In this document: piece by piece, positions 36,782 to 45,808 of the stretch
Layout of the letters: every line of letters begins with the position of its first letter
Position numbering within the stretch: position 1 is the stretch's first letter
Origin: Demequina sp. NBRC 110053
GTDB lineage: Bacteria > Actinomycetota > Actinomycetes > Actinomycetales > Demequinaceae
NCBI RefSeq assembly: GCF_002090095.1
Contig: NZ_BBRJ01000003.1
Span: 434,001 to 498,000, forward strand
Direction of reading: 5' to 3'
DNA: 64,000 nt
Position numbers and translations under genes: made by a program
The notes under the pieces: model-generated
What the model was told of the DNA's origin: nothing
Databases searched by the model: none
The model's input: only the letters and a program-made list of their open reading frames with translations

Positions 36782-38142
36782 GACACTCCCAACAGAAGCC
36801 CGAACACCACGTAGGCCACGGGCGCGGCCATCAACAACGAGTCGACACGATCCATGATCCCCCCGTGACCCGGCAGGAACGAGCTCATGTCCTTGACGCG
36901 GATGTCCCTCTTGATCGCGGACTCCGCGAGGTCCCCCAGGACGCCCGCGAGCGCGCTCGCGAGACCCACGAGCGCACCCACCCACCAGTCGCCGTCGAAG
37001 AACACGTATGCGGCCACGGACGCGGCGGCCGTGCCGAGCAGCAGCCCACCCGCGAAGCCCTCCCAGGTCTTCTTGGGGCTCACGCGCGGCGCCATCGGAT
37101 GCTTGCCTGCGAGCATCCCCGCGAACAGCCCGCCCGTGTCAGAGCCGACCACGGCGAGGATCACCACGACGACCCTCTGCCAGCCGTCGTCGGCCAGCTC
37201 GAGAAGCACGAGGAACGACGCGAGGAACGGGATCCACAGGATCGTCAGCATCGCCGCCAGCGAATCCGCGAGGGTGTTCTCGATGCGCTCGTCCACCACG
37301 CGCCATGCCACGGTCCCCGCCAGTCCCACCATGAGCGCGACGACGAGGCCTTCCGGCCCTCCGAACCACGTCGCGACCAGCAGCCCGGCGGTGACGAGGG
37401 TCACCGGGACCAGCGGCACGCGCCGCCCGTGCTTGGCCAGCGCGCCGCGCCACTCGACGACGGCGACCACGCACGCGAGACCGGCGAGCGCGACGAACGC
37501 GAGCGGATGCCACCACGCCGCCGCCATCACGAGGACCAGCAGAGCGACGCCCACGGCGCTCGCGAGAGACATGTTGCGCCCCGAGCGCGACACCGGAGCG
37601 ATCTGCGGCAGCGGCTCCTCGACGGCGACGACGGTCGCCGGGTCCACCCGGACGTCGTCGACCGCGTCGGCGACGTCCTCCGCGTCAGCGCCCGTCGCGA
37701 GCCGCGTGGCATCGCGCTGGGCGGCCTGGGCGGCTTCGCTGTGGATCGCGGCCCAGGTCTCGGCCGCGGGCTCGTGCAGGCGCACGGCAGGGTGGGGGTC
37801 GGCCGGATGCGACGCAGGCACGCTCGGCGCCGATGCGGGCGCGGCTGGCGCTGCCGCGGCGGCAGGCTGGGGGCGCCCAGGTGCCCCGGGTGCGGCGCGG
37901 ACGTCCCCGGCGGGCCGCGGCGGCTCGGGGTCACTCGGGTGCAGGGACGGCATGCCGGGCGCGTAGTACGGCGCCGGCTGGATGTCCATGGCGCGATCGC
38001 CGTCGACCCCTGCGGGCGACGCGGTGCTGGTCGGCAGCCACGCCGGCCGCGCTCCGTCGGCGCGCGCCTGCGGAGGCGTGGGCGCAGGCGTCGCGGACTC
38101 GGGCTCAGGCGAGGAGCCGGAGCGGCGACGGAAGATGCTCAT
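36778..38142 (-). CDS. cdsA: Phosphatidate cytidylyltransferase with long N-terminal extension
   Basis: Makes CDP-diacylglycerol for phospholipids, 454 residues. The C-terminal 260 residues are the multi-span CdsA domain, with the signature [17 protein letters not shown] and [14 protein letters not shown]. In front is a cytosolic extension of about 185 residues rich in Pro, Ala, Asp and Glu without recognisable domains, probably disordered. Bacterial CdsA is usually 270-310 residues, so this tail is extra. No ribosome site is seen at the ATG; it is 24 bp after frr. Confidence 0.9.
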   Translation of the reverse strand: MSIFRRRSGSSPEPESATPAPTPPQARADGARPAWLPTSTASPAGVDGDRAMDIQPAPYYAPGMPSLHPSDPEPPRPAGDVRAAPGAPGRPQPAAAAAPAAPASAPSVPASHPADPHPAVRLHEPAAETWAAIHSEAAQAAQRDATRLATGADAEDVADAVDDVRVDPATVVAVEEPLPQIAPVSRSGRNMSLASAVGVALLVLVMAAAWWHPLAFVALAGLACVVAVVEWRGALAKHGRRVPLVPVTLVTAGLLVATWFGGPEGLVVALMVGLAGTVAWRVVDERIENTLADSLAAMLTILWIPFLASFLVLLELADDGWQRVVVVILAVVGSDTGGLFAGMLAGKHPMAPRVSPKKTWEGFAGGLLLGTAAASVAAYVFFDGDWWVGALVGLASALAGVLGDLAESAIKRDIRVKDMSSFLPGHGGIMDRVDSLLMAAPVAYVVFGLLLGVS

Positions 38143-38166
38143 AAGGCGGCCGCGAGCGGCCCGAGG

Positions 38167-38724
38167 TCAGACCTCGAGCAGCTCGCCCTCCTTGTGTGCG
38201 AGGAGCGCGTCGACGGCGTCGACGTGCTTCTTGGTGAGGGAGTCGAGCTCCTTCTCGGCGCGGCTGCCCTCGTCCTCGCCCACCTCGCCGTCCTTCACCG
38301 CTGCGTCGATCTGATCCATGCCCTTGCGACGCATGTTGCGGATGGTGACTCGAGCCTCCTCGGCCTTCGTCTTGGCGAGCTTGACGTAGTCGCGGCGGCG
38401 CTCCTCCGTCAGCTGCGGCATGACGATGCGCAGCACGTTGCCGTCGTCCGAGGGGTTGACTCCCAGGTCCGACGCGCGGAGCGCGGACTCGATCTCCTTC
38501 TTCGCGGACGCGTCGTAGGGGGAGATCAGGACCATGCGCGCCTCCGGGACCGTGATCGCCGCGAGCTGCTGCAGGGGCGTGGGGGCACCGTAGTAGTCCA
38601 CGGAGATGTTGGCGAACATCGCGGCGGAGGCCTGCCCGCTGCGGATGCCGGCGAAGTTGCCCTTGGCGACCTCGACCGCGTTGTCCATGTGCTCCTCTGC
38701 CTCGAGGAGGATCTCGTCAATCAC
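38167..38724 (-). CDS. frr: Ribosome recycling factor
   Basis: 185 residues, standard length. Splits post-termination ribosomes with EF-G. Text from [20 protein letters not shown] through [20 protein letters not shown] matches RRF. Start is the GTG at 38724 behind AAAGGAG. Follows pyrH by 33 bp. Confidence 0.97.
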   Translation of the reverse strand: MIDEILLEAEEHMDNAVEVAKGNFAGIRSGQASAAMFANISVDYYGAPTPLQQLAAITVPEARMVLISPYDASAKKEIESALRASDLGVNPSDDGNVLRIVMPQLTEERRRDYVKLAKTKAEEARVTIRNMRRKGMDQIDAAVKDGEVGEDEGSRAEKELDSLTKKHVDAVDALLAHKEGELLEV

Positions 38725-38757
38725 CTGTGCTCCTTTAACGTCGTCGCGCCGGCGCCC

Positions 38758-39507
38758 TCAGGCGGTGACCAGCGTGCCGATTGTCTCACCGACCAGGGCC
38801 CTGGTCACGTTGCCATGCTCTTCGAGCCCGAACACGCGCATGGGCATCGCGTTGTCCTTCGCCAACGAGAATGCGGCGGCGTCCATGACGTTGAGATCGT
38901 CGCGCAGGGCGTCGGCGTAGGTCACGTGCTCAAGGAGCGTCGCGTGCGGATCCTTGCGCGGATCCGCCGTGTACACCCCGTCCACACCATTCTTGCCCAT
39001 CAGCACCTGCGTACATCCCACCTCGAGGGCGCGCTGGAGGCTCACGGTGTCCGTCGAGAAGTAGGGCATGCCAGCGCCCGCGGCGAAGATCACCACGCGG
39101 CCCTTCTCGAGGTGCCGGACGGCACGCAACGGGATGTAGGGCTCCGCGACCTGGCCCATGGTGATGGCCGTCTGCACGCGTGTGGCGACGCCCGCCTGCT
39201 CGAGGAAGTCCTGGAGGGCGAGGGCGTTCATGACGGTGCCCAGCATGCCCATGTAGTCCGCTCGGGCGCGTTCCATGCCGCGCTGGGACAGCTCCGCACC
39301 GCGGAAGAAGTTGCCGCCGCCGACGACGATGCAGACCTGCACGCCCTCCGCGACCGCGGCGGCGATCTCCCGGGCGATGCGGTTGATCACGTCGGCGTCG
39401 AGGCCGACGGAGCCGCCGCCGAACATCTCGCCCGACAGCTTCAGCAGAACGCGCCGCACCCCCTCGGAGGTCCCGGTGTCAGGGTTCACGGTGGTGGACT
39501 CGGACAT
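38758..39507 (-). CDS. pyrH: Uridylate kinase
   Basis: UMP kinase of the amino-acid-kinase fold, 249 residues; provides UDP for RNA and cell-wall synthesis. [13 protein letters not shown] and [20 protein letters not shown] mark the ATP/UMP sites, and [20 protein letters not shown] the C-terminal part. ATG at 39507 with AGGAGG 6 nt upstream. Usual tsf-pyrH-frr order. Confidence 0.97.
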   Translation of the reverse strand: MSESTTVNPDTGTSEGVRRVLLKLSGEMFGGGSVGLDADVINRIAREIAAAVAEGVQVCIVVGGGNFFRGAELSQRGMERARADYMGMLGTVMNALALQDFLEQAGVATRVQTAITMGQVAEPYIPLRAVRHLEKGRVVIFAAGAGMPYFSTDTVSLQRALEVGCTQVLMGKNGVDGVYTADPRKDPHATLLEHVTYADALRDDLNVMDAAAFSLAKDNAMPMRVFGLEEHGNVTRALVGETIGTLVTA

Positions 39508-39564
39508 CGGGTGCCTCCTGGGGTTGCGGCGCGTGCTGTGACTGATGATCTCCTGGCTGGAAGC

Positions 39565-40404
39565 CTACGCTCCCACGCGGAACCGGGCGAAGGCCTCGAG
39601 GGAGCCGCCGGTCGCCTCGACGACCTTGCCGACGGTGGTCTTCGGGTCCTTCGCGAATGCCTGGTCGACCAGGGTGTTCTCCTTGAAGAACCCGTTCAGG
39701 CGACCCTCGACGATCTTCGGCAGCGCGCCCTCGGGCTTGCCCTCGCCCTTCGCGGTCTCCTCCGCCACGCGACGCTCGTTGGCGACGACGTCCTCGGGGA
39801 CGTCCTCGCGCACGAGGTACGAGGGCGAGTAGGCGGCGATGTGCATCGCGATGTCACGAGCCACGTCCCCGGCCTTGGCGTCCGTGCCCACGAGGACGCC
39901 CACCTGCGCGGGGAGGTCCTTGTTGGTGCGGTGCAGGTACTCGGTCACGACGGGCGCGGCAACGCGGGCGACGCGGCGCAGGACCACCTTCTCGCCCAGG
40001 ATGCCGGCCTCGGCGTCGATGACCTCCTGGACGGTCTTGCCGTCCAGCGGAGCCGCAAGAGCCGACTCGGCGGAGTCGGCGCCCGCCGCGACGACCGCCG
40101 CGAGCACCTTGTCCGCGAGGGCGACGAACGTGGAGTTCTTGGCCACGAAGTCGGTCTCGGAGTTGAGCTCGATCAGGGTGCCCACCTGGCCGCCGTCGGC
40201 GTCCTGGATCGAGGCGGCGACCAGGCCCTCGGAGGCCGAGCGGCCCTCGCGCTTGGTCACGCCCTTCAGTCCCTTGACGCGCAGGATGTCGACGGCCTTG
40301 TCCAGGTCGCCCTCCGCCTCGTCGAGAGCCTTCTTGACGTCGAGCATGCCAGCGCCGGTGCGCTCACGCAGTGCCTGGATGTCGGCAACGGTGTAGTTCG
40401 CCAT
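39565..40404 (-). CDS. tsf: Elongation factor Ts
   Basis: 279-residue nucleotide-exchange factor for EF-Tu. The UBA-like N-terminus LRERTGAGMLDVKKALDEAE and the core LIELNSETDFVAKNSTFVAL are diagnostic. ATG at 40404 with AAGGA upstream, 8 bp after rpsB, so cotranscribed. Confidence 0.97.
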   Translation of the reverse strand: MANYTVADIQALRERTGAGMLDVKKALDEAEGDLDKAVDILRVKGLKGVTKREGRSASEGLVAASIQDADGGQVGTLIELNSETDFVAKNSTFVALADKVLAAVVAAGADSAESALAAPLDGKTVQEVIDAEAGILGEKVVLRRVARVAAPVVTEYLHRTNKDLPAQVGVLVGTDAKAGDVARDIAMHIAAYSPSYLVREDVPEDVVANERRVAEETAKGEGKPEGALPKIVEGRLNGFFKENTLVDQAFAKDPKTTVGKVVEATGGSLEAFARFRVGA

Positions 40405-40412
40405 GTCTGTCC

Positions 40413-41561
40413 TTACTTCTCGTCAGCCTTGGCCGCGGCGGGCTTCTTGGCGGCGGGCTTCTTGGCGGGCGCCTTCTTCTTGGTGTCCGGGACGTTCTCG
40501 TCGGCGGGCTTCGTGTCCGCGTCCGTGCTCGCCGCAGCCTCGGTCTTCGGGTTCTTGGCGGCCTTGTCCGCAGCGGTCGACGCCTTCTTCTCGCCGGCGC
40601 CCTCCTCGGCGCCCTCGGCGGCCTTCTTCTCGGCAGGCTTGGTCACCTGAGCGGTCGTGTCGTCGCCGTCCTGCTCCGCGAGGACCTCGGCCGTCTCGGC
40701 CTCGTCCATGATCGGGGCGGCGGTCTTGGCGATGGGCTCCTCTGCATTCTCGTCGGCCTTCGCGTCGGCCGCGGGGGCCTCCTCGGCCTTGGCGCCGTCG
40801 AGCAGCTCCTGCTCCCACTCGGCGAGCGGCTCCTCGGTGCCCTCGGCGTCCGCCTCGTCTCCCTTGGGTGTGTGGCGGATCCGCACGCCCTCGGCGACCG
40901 CATCGGCGATCACGCGGGTGAGCAGGCCGACGGCGCGGATCGCGTCGTCGTTGCCGGGGATGCCGTAGGCGACCTCGTCGGGGTCGCAGTTGGAGTCCAG
41001 GATGCCGACGACGGGGATGCCCAGCTTGCGGGCCTCATCCACGGCGAGGTGCTCCTTGTTGGTGTCGACGATCCACACCACCGAGGGGGTCTTAGCCATG
41101 TCGCGGATGCCGCCGAGGGTCTTGTCGAGCTTGTCCTTCTCGCGGCGAAGGCCCAGCAGCTCCTTCTTGGTGCGGCCCGAGCCGGCGACGTCGTCGAAGT
41201 CGATCTCCTCGAGCTCCTTGAGGCGCGCGACACGCTTGCTCACGGTCTGGAAGTTGGTGAGCATGCCGCCCAGCCAGCGCTCGTTGACGTAGGGCATGCC
41301 CACGCGAGCGGCCTGCTCGGCGATCTGCTCCTGGGCCTGGCGCTTGGTGCCAACGAAGAGCACCGTGCCGCCGTGGGCGACGGTGTCGCGCACGAACTCG
41401 TAGGCGGCGTCGATCTTCGACAGCGACTGCTGCAGGTCGATGATGTAGATGCCATTGCGCTCGGTGAAGATGAAGCGCTTCATCTTGGGGTTCCAGCGGC
41501 TGGTCTGGTGTCCGAAGTGGACACCGGAGTCGAGCAGCTGGCGCATGGTCACGACGGCCAT
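40413..41561 (-). CDS. rpsB: 30S ribosomal protein S2 with long C-terminal tail
   Basis: 382 residues; the S2 core occupies about the first 250 ([59 protein letters not shown]). The last 130 residues are an Ala/Glu/Lys-rich low-complexity tail ending in [18 protein letters not shown] basic repeats. The ordinary S2 is 230-260 residues. The tail starts acidic and ends very basic, so it may bind rRNA or be flexible. ATG at 41561 with AGGA upstream. Confidence 0.96.
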   Translation of the reverse strand: MAVVTMRQLLDSGVHFGHQTSRWNPKMKRFIFTERNGIYIIDLQQSLSKIDAAYEFVRDTVAHGGTVLFVGTKRQAQEQIAEQAARVGMPYVNERWLGGMLTNFQTVSKRVARLKELEEIDFDDVAGSGRTKKELLGLRREKDKLDKTLGGIRDMAKTPSVVWIVDTNKEHLAVDEARKLGIPVVGILDSNCDPDEVAYGIPGNDDAIRAVGLLTRVIADAVAEGVRIRHTPKGDEADAEGTEEPLAEWEQELLDGAKAEEAPAADAKADENAEEPIAKTAAPIMDEAETAEVLAEQDGDDTTAQVTKPAEKKAAEGAEEGAGEKKASTAADKAAKNPKTEAAASTDADTKPADENVPDTKKKAPAKKPAAKKPAAAKADEK

Positions 41562-41912
41562 GGCTGTCCTGTTCCGCACGCGCTCGCGCGTGCATGGTGC
41601 TTGGGCGGGTTGGTCCCGCGGTTTGAGTTGTCGATCCGGCCCACCGCGGGCCGCATCCCTGGCACCAACGCGGGTCAGCACCGAGCCTTGGCTCGGACCA
41701 CGCCTTCCCGGCGCGTTCCCTGCCGCGTGAGCGGTGGGTGACGCGAATGGCACGCGATGTCATCCGGGCATGCCGGATGCACGGACGATGATACCCGACG
41801 GCGGCGCCCGCGCGCGACCTCAAGCGTCCCCAGGCCATGCCCGAGGTGCGGCGGTCCACGGCGCCGGCGTGGCCGGCTCGCTCAGCGCCTCCGCCGCGTG
41901 TGAGATCGAGCC
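41562..41912 (-). promoter_or_regulatory. rpsB promoter and ~220-nt structured leader
   Basis: 351 bp without a gene. A -10 TATCAT lies at 41788-41793 on minus, giving a leader of about 220 nt before rpsB. The leader holds inverted repeats such as CCGAG/CTCGG and CATCCGG/CCGGATG, and a purine stretch near the start codon. S2 leaders often bind S2 for autoregulation; that role here is inference. The left end of the stretch (41800-41912) leads to the divergent M23 gene and has no clear promoter. Confidence 0.45.
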
Positions 41913-42605
41913 ATGCGCACAGGCTCGCCCTTCCGCCTTCTCAGCCTGACCCTACGCTTGCCGAGCGAGCCCAGGGGCTCGCCCCGGCGACGCGGGAGAC
42001 GACGGAGCGACGCCGCTCGGCGGGCCCTGACGCCCGCCATCGGCGCCGTCGCGCTCCTCGTGCTCGCCGGCGTCTCACCGGCCCCCGGGACGCCGCCCGC
42101 GCTCCCCTCTCCGCAGTGGCCCCCTGGGCACGTCGTTGACGTGCCAGCGCACCTGGCGGCGGCTCACCCCCTCGATCTCGCGCCGTACACGGCGCCCGTC
42201 TCTCCGTTTCGAGCCGTCGCGCTCGCACGGATCCCCGTGCGCGACTGGCTGCCAGGGCATCGCGGCATCGACCTCCACGCGGCGGCGGGTGACACCGTCG
42301 TCGCGCCCGCACGCGGCGTCGTCAGCTTCGCCGGTGTCGTGGTGGACCGCGCCGTCCTCACGATCACGCACGACGATGGGAGGCTGTCGAGCTTCGAGCC
42401 CGTCGACGCCCTGGTCGAGGTCGGGTCACGCGTGGCGGCCGGCGAGCCCGTCGGCACCGTCGCACCGGGCTCCGCCCACTGCGAGACGGCCTGCGTTCAC
42501 TGGGGCGTGCGGCAGGACGGACGGTACCTGGACCCGCTCGATCTGGTCGAGGGCTTCGGCCCCGTGCGGCTGCTGCCAGCCGATCGCGGCGCCTTCGTCA
42601 GCTGA
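41913..42605 (+). CDS. M23-family (LytM-like) peptidase
   Basis: 230 residues on plus. An N-terminal basic stretch and a hydrophobic segment (AIGAVALLVLAGVSPAP) act as signal or anchor. The M23 domain shows HRGIDLHAAAGDTVVAPARG (HxxxD zinc site) and, further on, ETACVHWGVRQDGRYLDPL. The second motif reads C-V-H where LytM has H-x-H, so the first catalytic His is replaced by Cys; related actinobacterial proteins beside rpsB read CLHWG, as I recall. It may be a weak or regulatory peptidase. The stop overlaps the end of the convergent sigma-factor gene by 8 bp. Confidence 0.8.
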   Translation: MRTGSPFRLLSLTLRLPSEPRGSPRRRGRRRSDAARRALTPAIGAVALLVLAGVSPAPGTPPALPSPQWPPGHVVDVPAHLAAAHPLDLAPYTAPVSPFRAVALARIPVRDWLPGHRGIDLHAAAGDTVVAPARGVVSFAGVVVDRAVLTITHDDGRLSSFEPVDALVEVGSRVAAGEPVGTVAPGSAHCETACVHWGVRQDGRYLDPLDLVEGFGPVRLLPADRGAFVS

Positions 42606-43431
42606 ACGCGCCCGTGCGCACCAGCAGCACGCGCAGCTTCTTCACGGCTCCCGAATGGATCTGGGACACGCGCGACTCGGTGACGCCGAGGATCTCCCCG
42701 ATCTGCGCGAGCGTGAGGTTTTCGAAGTAGTACAGGCGCAGCACCTCCTGCTCCCGCTCCCGCACGCCTTGGATCGCGGTGGCGAGCAGCGCGGAGGTCT
42801 CTTGAGCCTCCACCGAGACGGACGCCTCCGGAGCCGCGTTGTCGAGCGCTCCGTCGATCGCGTGCGTCTGCCCTGCCGCGACCATCCCGTCGAGGGCGGC
42901 GATGTGGGACAGCGCGACCTGGGCGCGCACGGTGCGCACGTCTGCGGTCTCCCACCCCAGGTGCGAGGCGACGTCGTCGTCGTCCACTCGGCGCAGCAGC
43001 GTCTGCTCGAGGCTGCGCTGCGCGTGCTCGAGAACGCGGGCCTTCGTGCGGACGGACCGCGGCACCCAGTCGGCTGCCCTGAGCTCGTCGATGATGGCTC
43101 CTCGGACGCGCTGGCTCGCGTAGGTCTCGAACTTGAACCCGCGTGCAGGCTCGAACTTCTCGACCGCATCGATCAGGCCGAACATGCCGTACGACACGAG
43201 GTCGGCGAGCTCCACGGTGTCGGGCAGGCGCCCGATCATGCGGGTCGCCACGTGGGTCACGAGGGGCGCGTAGTGGGTGATGAGCGCCTCGCGAGCGAGC
43301 TGGCGCGCCTCCCCTTCGTCGCCGAGCTGCTTCCACCAGGCCTCGAGCCTCGCAGACTCGGCACGGGGCGCGACACCCTGAACCGCTCCTCCGTCAGGTG
43401 CCGCCGATGGCGCGGCGTTGAGACTCGACAT
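42598..43431 (-). CDS. Sigma factor of the WhiG/FliA family
   Basis: 277 residues. Region 2 (DLVSYGMFGLIDAVEKFEPA and FKFETYASQRVRGAIIDELR) and region 4 (REQEVLRLYYFENLTLAQIG, VTESRVSQIHSGAVKKLRV) match sigma-28 factors. WhiG controls sporulation or FliA flagella in other taxa; no such genes are seen here. Start is the ATG at 43431 with AGGGAGAG in front; the site overlaps the xerC stop region. The longer open frame upstream is not real. Confidence 0.88.
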   Translation of the reverse strand: MSSLNAAPSAAPDGGAVQGVAPRAESARLEAWWKQLGDEGEARQLAREALITHYAPLVTHVATRMIGRLPDTVELADLVSYGMFGLIDAVEKFEPARGFKFETYASQRVRGAIIDELRAADWVPRSVRTKARVLEHAQRSLEQTLLRRVDDDDVASHLGWETADVRTVRAQVALSHIAALDGMVAAGQTHAIDGALDNAAPEASVSVEAQETSALLATAIQGVREREQEVLRLYYFENLTLAQIGEILGVTESRVSQIHSGAVKKLRVLLVRTGAFS

Positions 43432-43442
43432 GTCTTCTCTCC

Positions 43443-44495
43443 CTAGGCGCGCGGGTGCGCGAGCTGGTAGGTGGCCCGGAGGCGTTCTGCTGAGACGTGG
43501 GTGTACCGCTGCGTGGTGTTCAGGCTCGCGTGGCCCAGGACCTCCTGGACCGAGCGCAGGTCGGAGCCGCCGGTGAGCAGGTGCGTGGCGGCGCTGTGCC
43601 GCAGGGCGTGGGGCGCGACCTCGGGGACCTGGGCGAGCCTGCACAGCTCGTGGACGCTCTCGCGCACCTGGCGCTGACCGACCCTCGCTCCCCGAGAGCC
43701 GAGGAAGAGGGCCGCGCCGGTCGTTTCGCTCACCAGCAGGTGGCGGACCCCAAGCCACTCGCGCAGGGCCTGAGCGGCGGGCACGCCGAACGGCACCGTG
43801 CGCTCCTTGTCACCCTTGCCGACCACGCGCACCAGGCGCTCGTCGAGGTCGACGTCGCGCAGGTCGATGCCCACGAGCTCGCCCACGCGCATGCCCGTCG
43901 CGTACAGCAGCTCCGCCATCGCCCAGTCACGCACGTGAAGGGGGTCGCCGTCGTCGCAGCGGGTCTGCGCTGCGGTCAGCAGCGTCACGACCTCGGCGGC
44001 CGTCAGGACGGAAGGGAGCGTCGACGCTGGGCGCGCGGACGCGAGGCGCAAGGCGGGGTTCGCGTCGAGGTGGCCGGCATCGTGAGCCCAGGCGTAGAAG
44101 GTGCGCACGGCCGCGCCCCGCCTCGCCATCGTGGGTCGCGACAGCCCAGCGGCGGCCATCGTCGCGAGCCATGAGCGCAGATCCGCGAGAGTCACGTCGC
44201 GCAGCACCCGCGCAGCCCGCCCAGCATCCACCGTCGACGCGGCTGCCGCACCGTGCCGAGCGCGAGCGTCGTCCGCACCGTCCGGCTCGGACGCGGTTGC
44301 CGCGCCACGCTGATCGGCAGCGTCGCTCGCGCCGACGGGCTGGGACGCGCCGCCCCGCATGACGTGGGCCGCCAGGTGCGTGAGGTCTCCGGAGTAGGCG
44401 CGCACGGTGTTCTCGGACAGCCCGCGCTCGTGGCGCAGGTAGCCCTCGAACCTCGCGACCAGGTCACCCTGGCCTGCGTCGCCCCTCGTAGACAT
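43443..44495 (-). CDS. xerC: Tyrosine recombinase XerC with insertion
   Basis: Site-specific recombinase resolving chromosome dimers at dif, 350 residues. Catalytic set visible: Arg in TGMRVGELVG, Lys in GKGDKERTVPFG, His/Arg in HALRHSAATHLLTGG, His in GHASLNTTQRYTHV and Tyr in QRYTHV. The N-terminal core-binding domain is interrupted at about residues 48-97 by an Ala/Gly/Asp/Ser-rich low-complexity insert not found in ordinary XerC (about 300 residues). Downstream of dprA with a 65-bp gap. No XerD gene in the window. Confidence 0.88.
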   Translation of the reverse strand: MSTRGDAGQGDLVARFEGYLRHERGLSENTVRAYSGDLTHLAAHVMRGGASQPVGASDAADQRGAATASEPDGADDARARHGAAAASTVDAGRAARVLRDVTLADLRSWLATMAAAGLSRPTMARRGAAVRTFYAWAHDAGHLDANPALRLASARPASTLPSVLTAAEVVTLLTAAQTRCDDGDPLHVRDWAMAELLYATGMRVGELVGIDLRDVDLDERLVRVVGKGDKERTVPFGVPAAQALREWLGVRHLLVSETTGAALFLGSRGARVGQRQVRESVHELCRLAQVPEVAPHALRHSAATHLLTGGSDLRSVQEVLGHASLNTTQRYTHVSAERLRATYQLAHPRA

Positions 44496-44560
44496 GCTGA
44501 CACTGTGGCACCGTCACACCTGTCAAATCAACCCCTTCTGTCACATTGGTCACTTCAATC

Positions 44561-45808
44561 TCACGTTTCACCCCCGCTTTGCCCTGTTTTGTCCGATTTC
44601 GAGGCGCGAGCACCACTCGCGGCGGCACCCTGACGTCGCCGGCGCCAGCCGCCGACGTCCCGCTCGATGAGCCCGCCCGCCTCCATGCGGCCCAGCGACG
44701 CCCTCACCTGGGCATGCGTCAGGCCGGCCGTGCGAGCGACGTCCACCTCGATGGCGCGGCGCGTGCCGAGCGCGTCGTAGACCGCGCGATCTTCGGGCGC
44801 CGCGAAGTCGACACCCGCCACTCCAACGGGCGTCGCCCCCATGCTCGGATCCAGCGGGCTGACCAGTTCGAGAAGCTCCGCGCACCCAGTGACGAGCACG
44901 GCCTCGCCATCGCGAATGAGGCGGTTGGCGCCCGCCGAGCCCGCGCTGGTGACGGGTCCGGGAACCGCGGCGACCGGCCGCACCAGCCGCTGCGCGTGCG
45001 TCGCGGTGCTGAGGGCTCCCGAGCGGTGGGCAGCCTCGACGACCACGGTCGCGGCCGCGCACGCGATCAGCCGGTTGCGGGTGAGGAAACGCGATCGGTG
45101 AGGGGCCCACCCCGGCGGGACCTCGCTCACCAGCACGCCGTCGCGCATGACGCGAGTCAGCATGTCCACGTTCCCGGCGGGATAGGGCCGGTCCACCCCG
45201 CCCGCCATCACCGCCACGGTGGCGCCCCCCGCCCCGAGCGCCCCCCGGTGCGCCGCGGCATCGATGCCGTACGCGCCCCCGGAGACGACCGTCCGACCCG
45301 CGCGGACGAGGTCGCCCGCCATCGTCGCGGCCACATGGTCTCCGTATGCCGTGGACGATCGCGCTCCGACGACGGCGATCCCCTCACCGAGCGCACGCAG
45401 GTCCCCCTCGCCGCGCGCCCACAGCGCGAAGGGTGCCGTCCATCCGAGGTCGCCCACCGCTCCCGGCCACTCGCCCGAGCCTCGCACCACGATCCGCGCA
45501 CCGCACCGGCTCGCGCGCTCCCGCAGCTCCTTGACGTCCAGATCGGAGCACCGCAGTGCCCACCGTTCGCTCGCGCGCACGACGTGATCCACGTCAGCGC
45601 CCGCGCCGTACGGGGCGAGCTCCATCGATGCGCGCACGGGGTTCGCGCGCGCGATCGCCACCCACCGAAGGGCCTCTGCCGGGCCGAGCTGCGCGACGAG
45701 CCAGCCCGCGGCCTGGTCGGCGGGCTCGGCGACGGCGCTCCATGCGACGCAGGCGTCGGCGTCGCTCGCGCTCGCGCGCGCGATCCGCGAGGTCAGGTCG
45801 TCAGTCAC
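44561..45808 (-). CDS. dprA: DNA-processing protein DprA
   Basis: 415 residues. Rossmann-like DprA core: IAVVGARSSTAYGDHVA, VSGGAYGIDAAAHRGAL and RFLTRNRLIACAAATVVVEA; C-terminal winged helix follows. It protects incoming single-stranded DNA and loads RecA during transformation. Start is the GTG at 45808, overlapping the comM stop (GTGA), so the two are coupled. The longer frame to 46708 lies antisense-like inside comM and is rejected. Confidence 0.92.
   Translation of the reverse strand: MTDDLTSRIARASASDADACVAWSAVAEPADQAAGWLVAQLGPAEALRWVAIARANPVRASMELAPYGAGADVDHVVRASERWALRCSDLDVKELRERASRCGARIVVRGSGEWPGAVGDLGWTAPFALWARGEGDLRALGEGIAVVGARSSTAYGDHVAATMAGDLVRAGRTVVSGGAYGIDAAAHRGALGAGGATVAVMAGGVDRPYPAGNVDMLTRVMRDGVLVSEVPPGWAPHRSRFLTRNRLIACAAATVVVEAAHRSGALSTATHAQRLVRPVAAVPGPVTSAGSAGANRLIRDGEAVLVTGCAELLELVSPLDPSMGATPVGVAGVDFAAPEDRAVYDALGTRRAIEVDVARTAGLTHAQVRASLGRMEAGGLIERDVGGWRRRRQGAAASGARASKSDKTGQSGGET

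Noticed and set aside
36865..40650. Very long plus-strand open frame (1,261 codons) opposite cdsA-frr-pyrH-tsf
   Set aside because: It is an antisense shadow of high-GC genes; its protein is His/Arg/Gly/Val-rich without domains, and the minus-strand genes are all well-known families.
44521..44526. TTGACA before xerC as a promoter -35
   Set aside because: No acceptable -10 hexamer at 16-18 bp; several TGTCA-like repeats exist in 44497-44560, but no clear operator could be defined.
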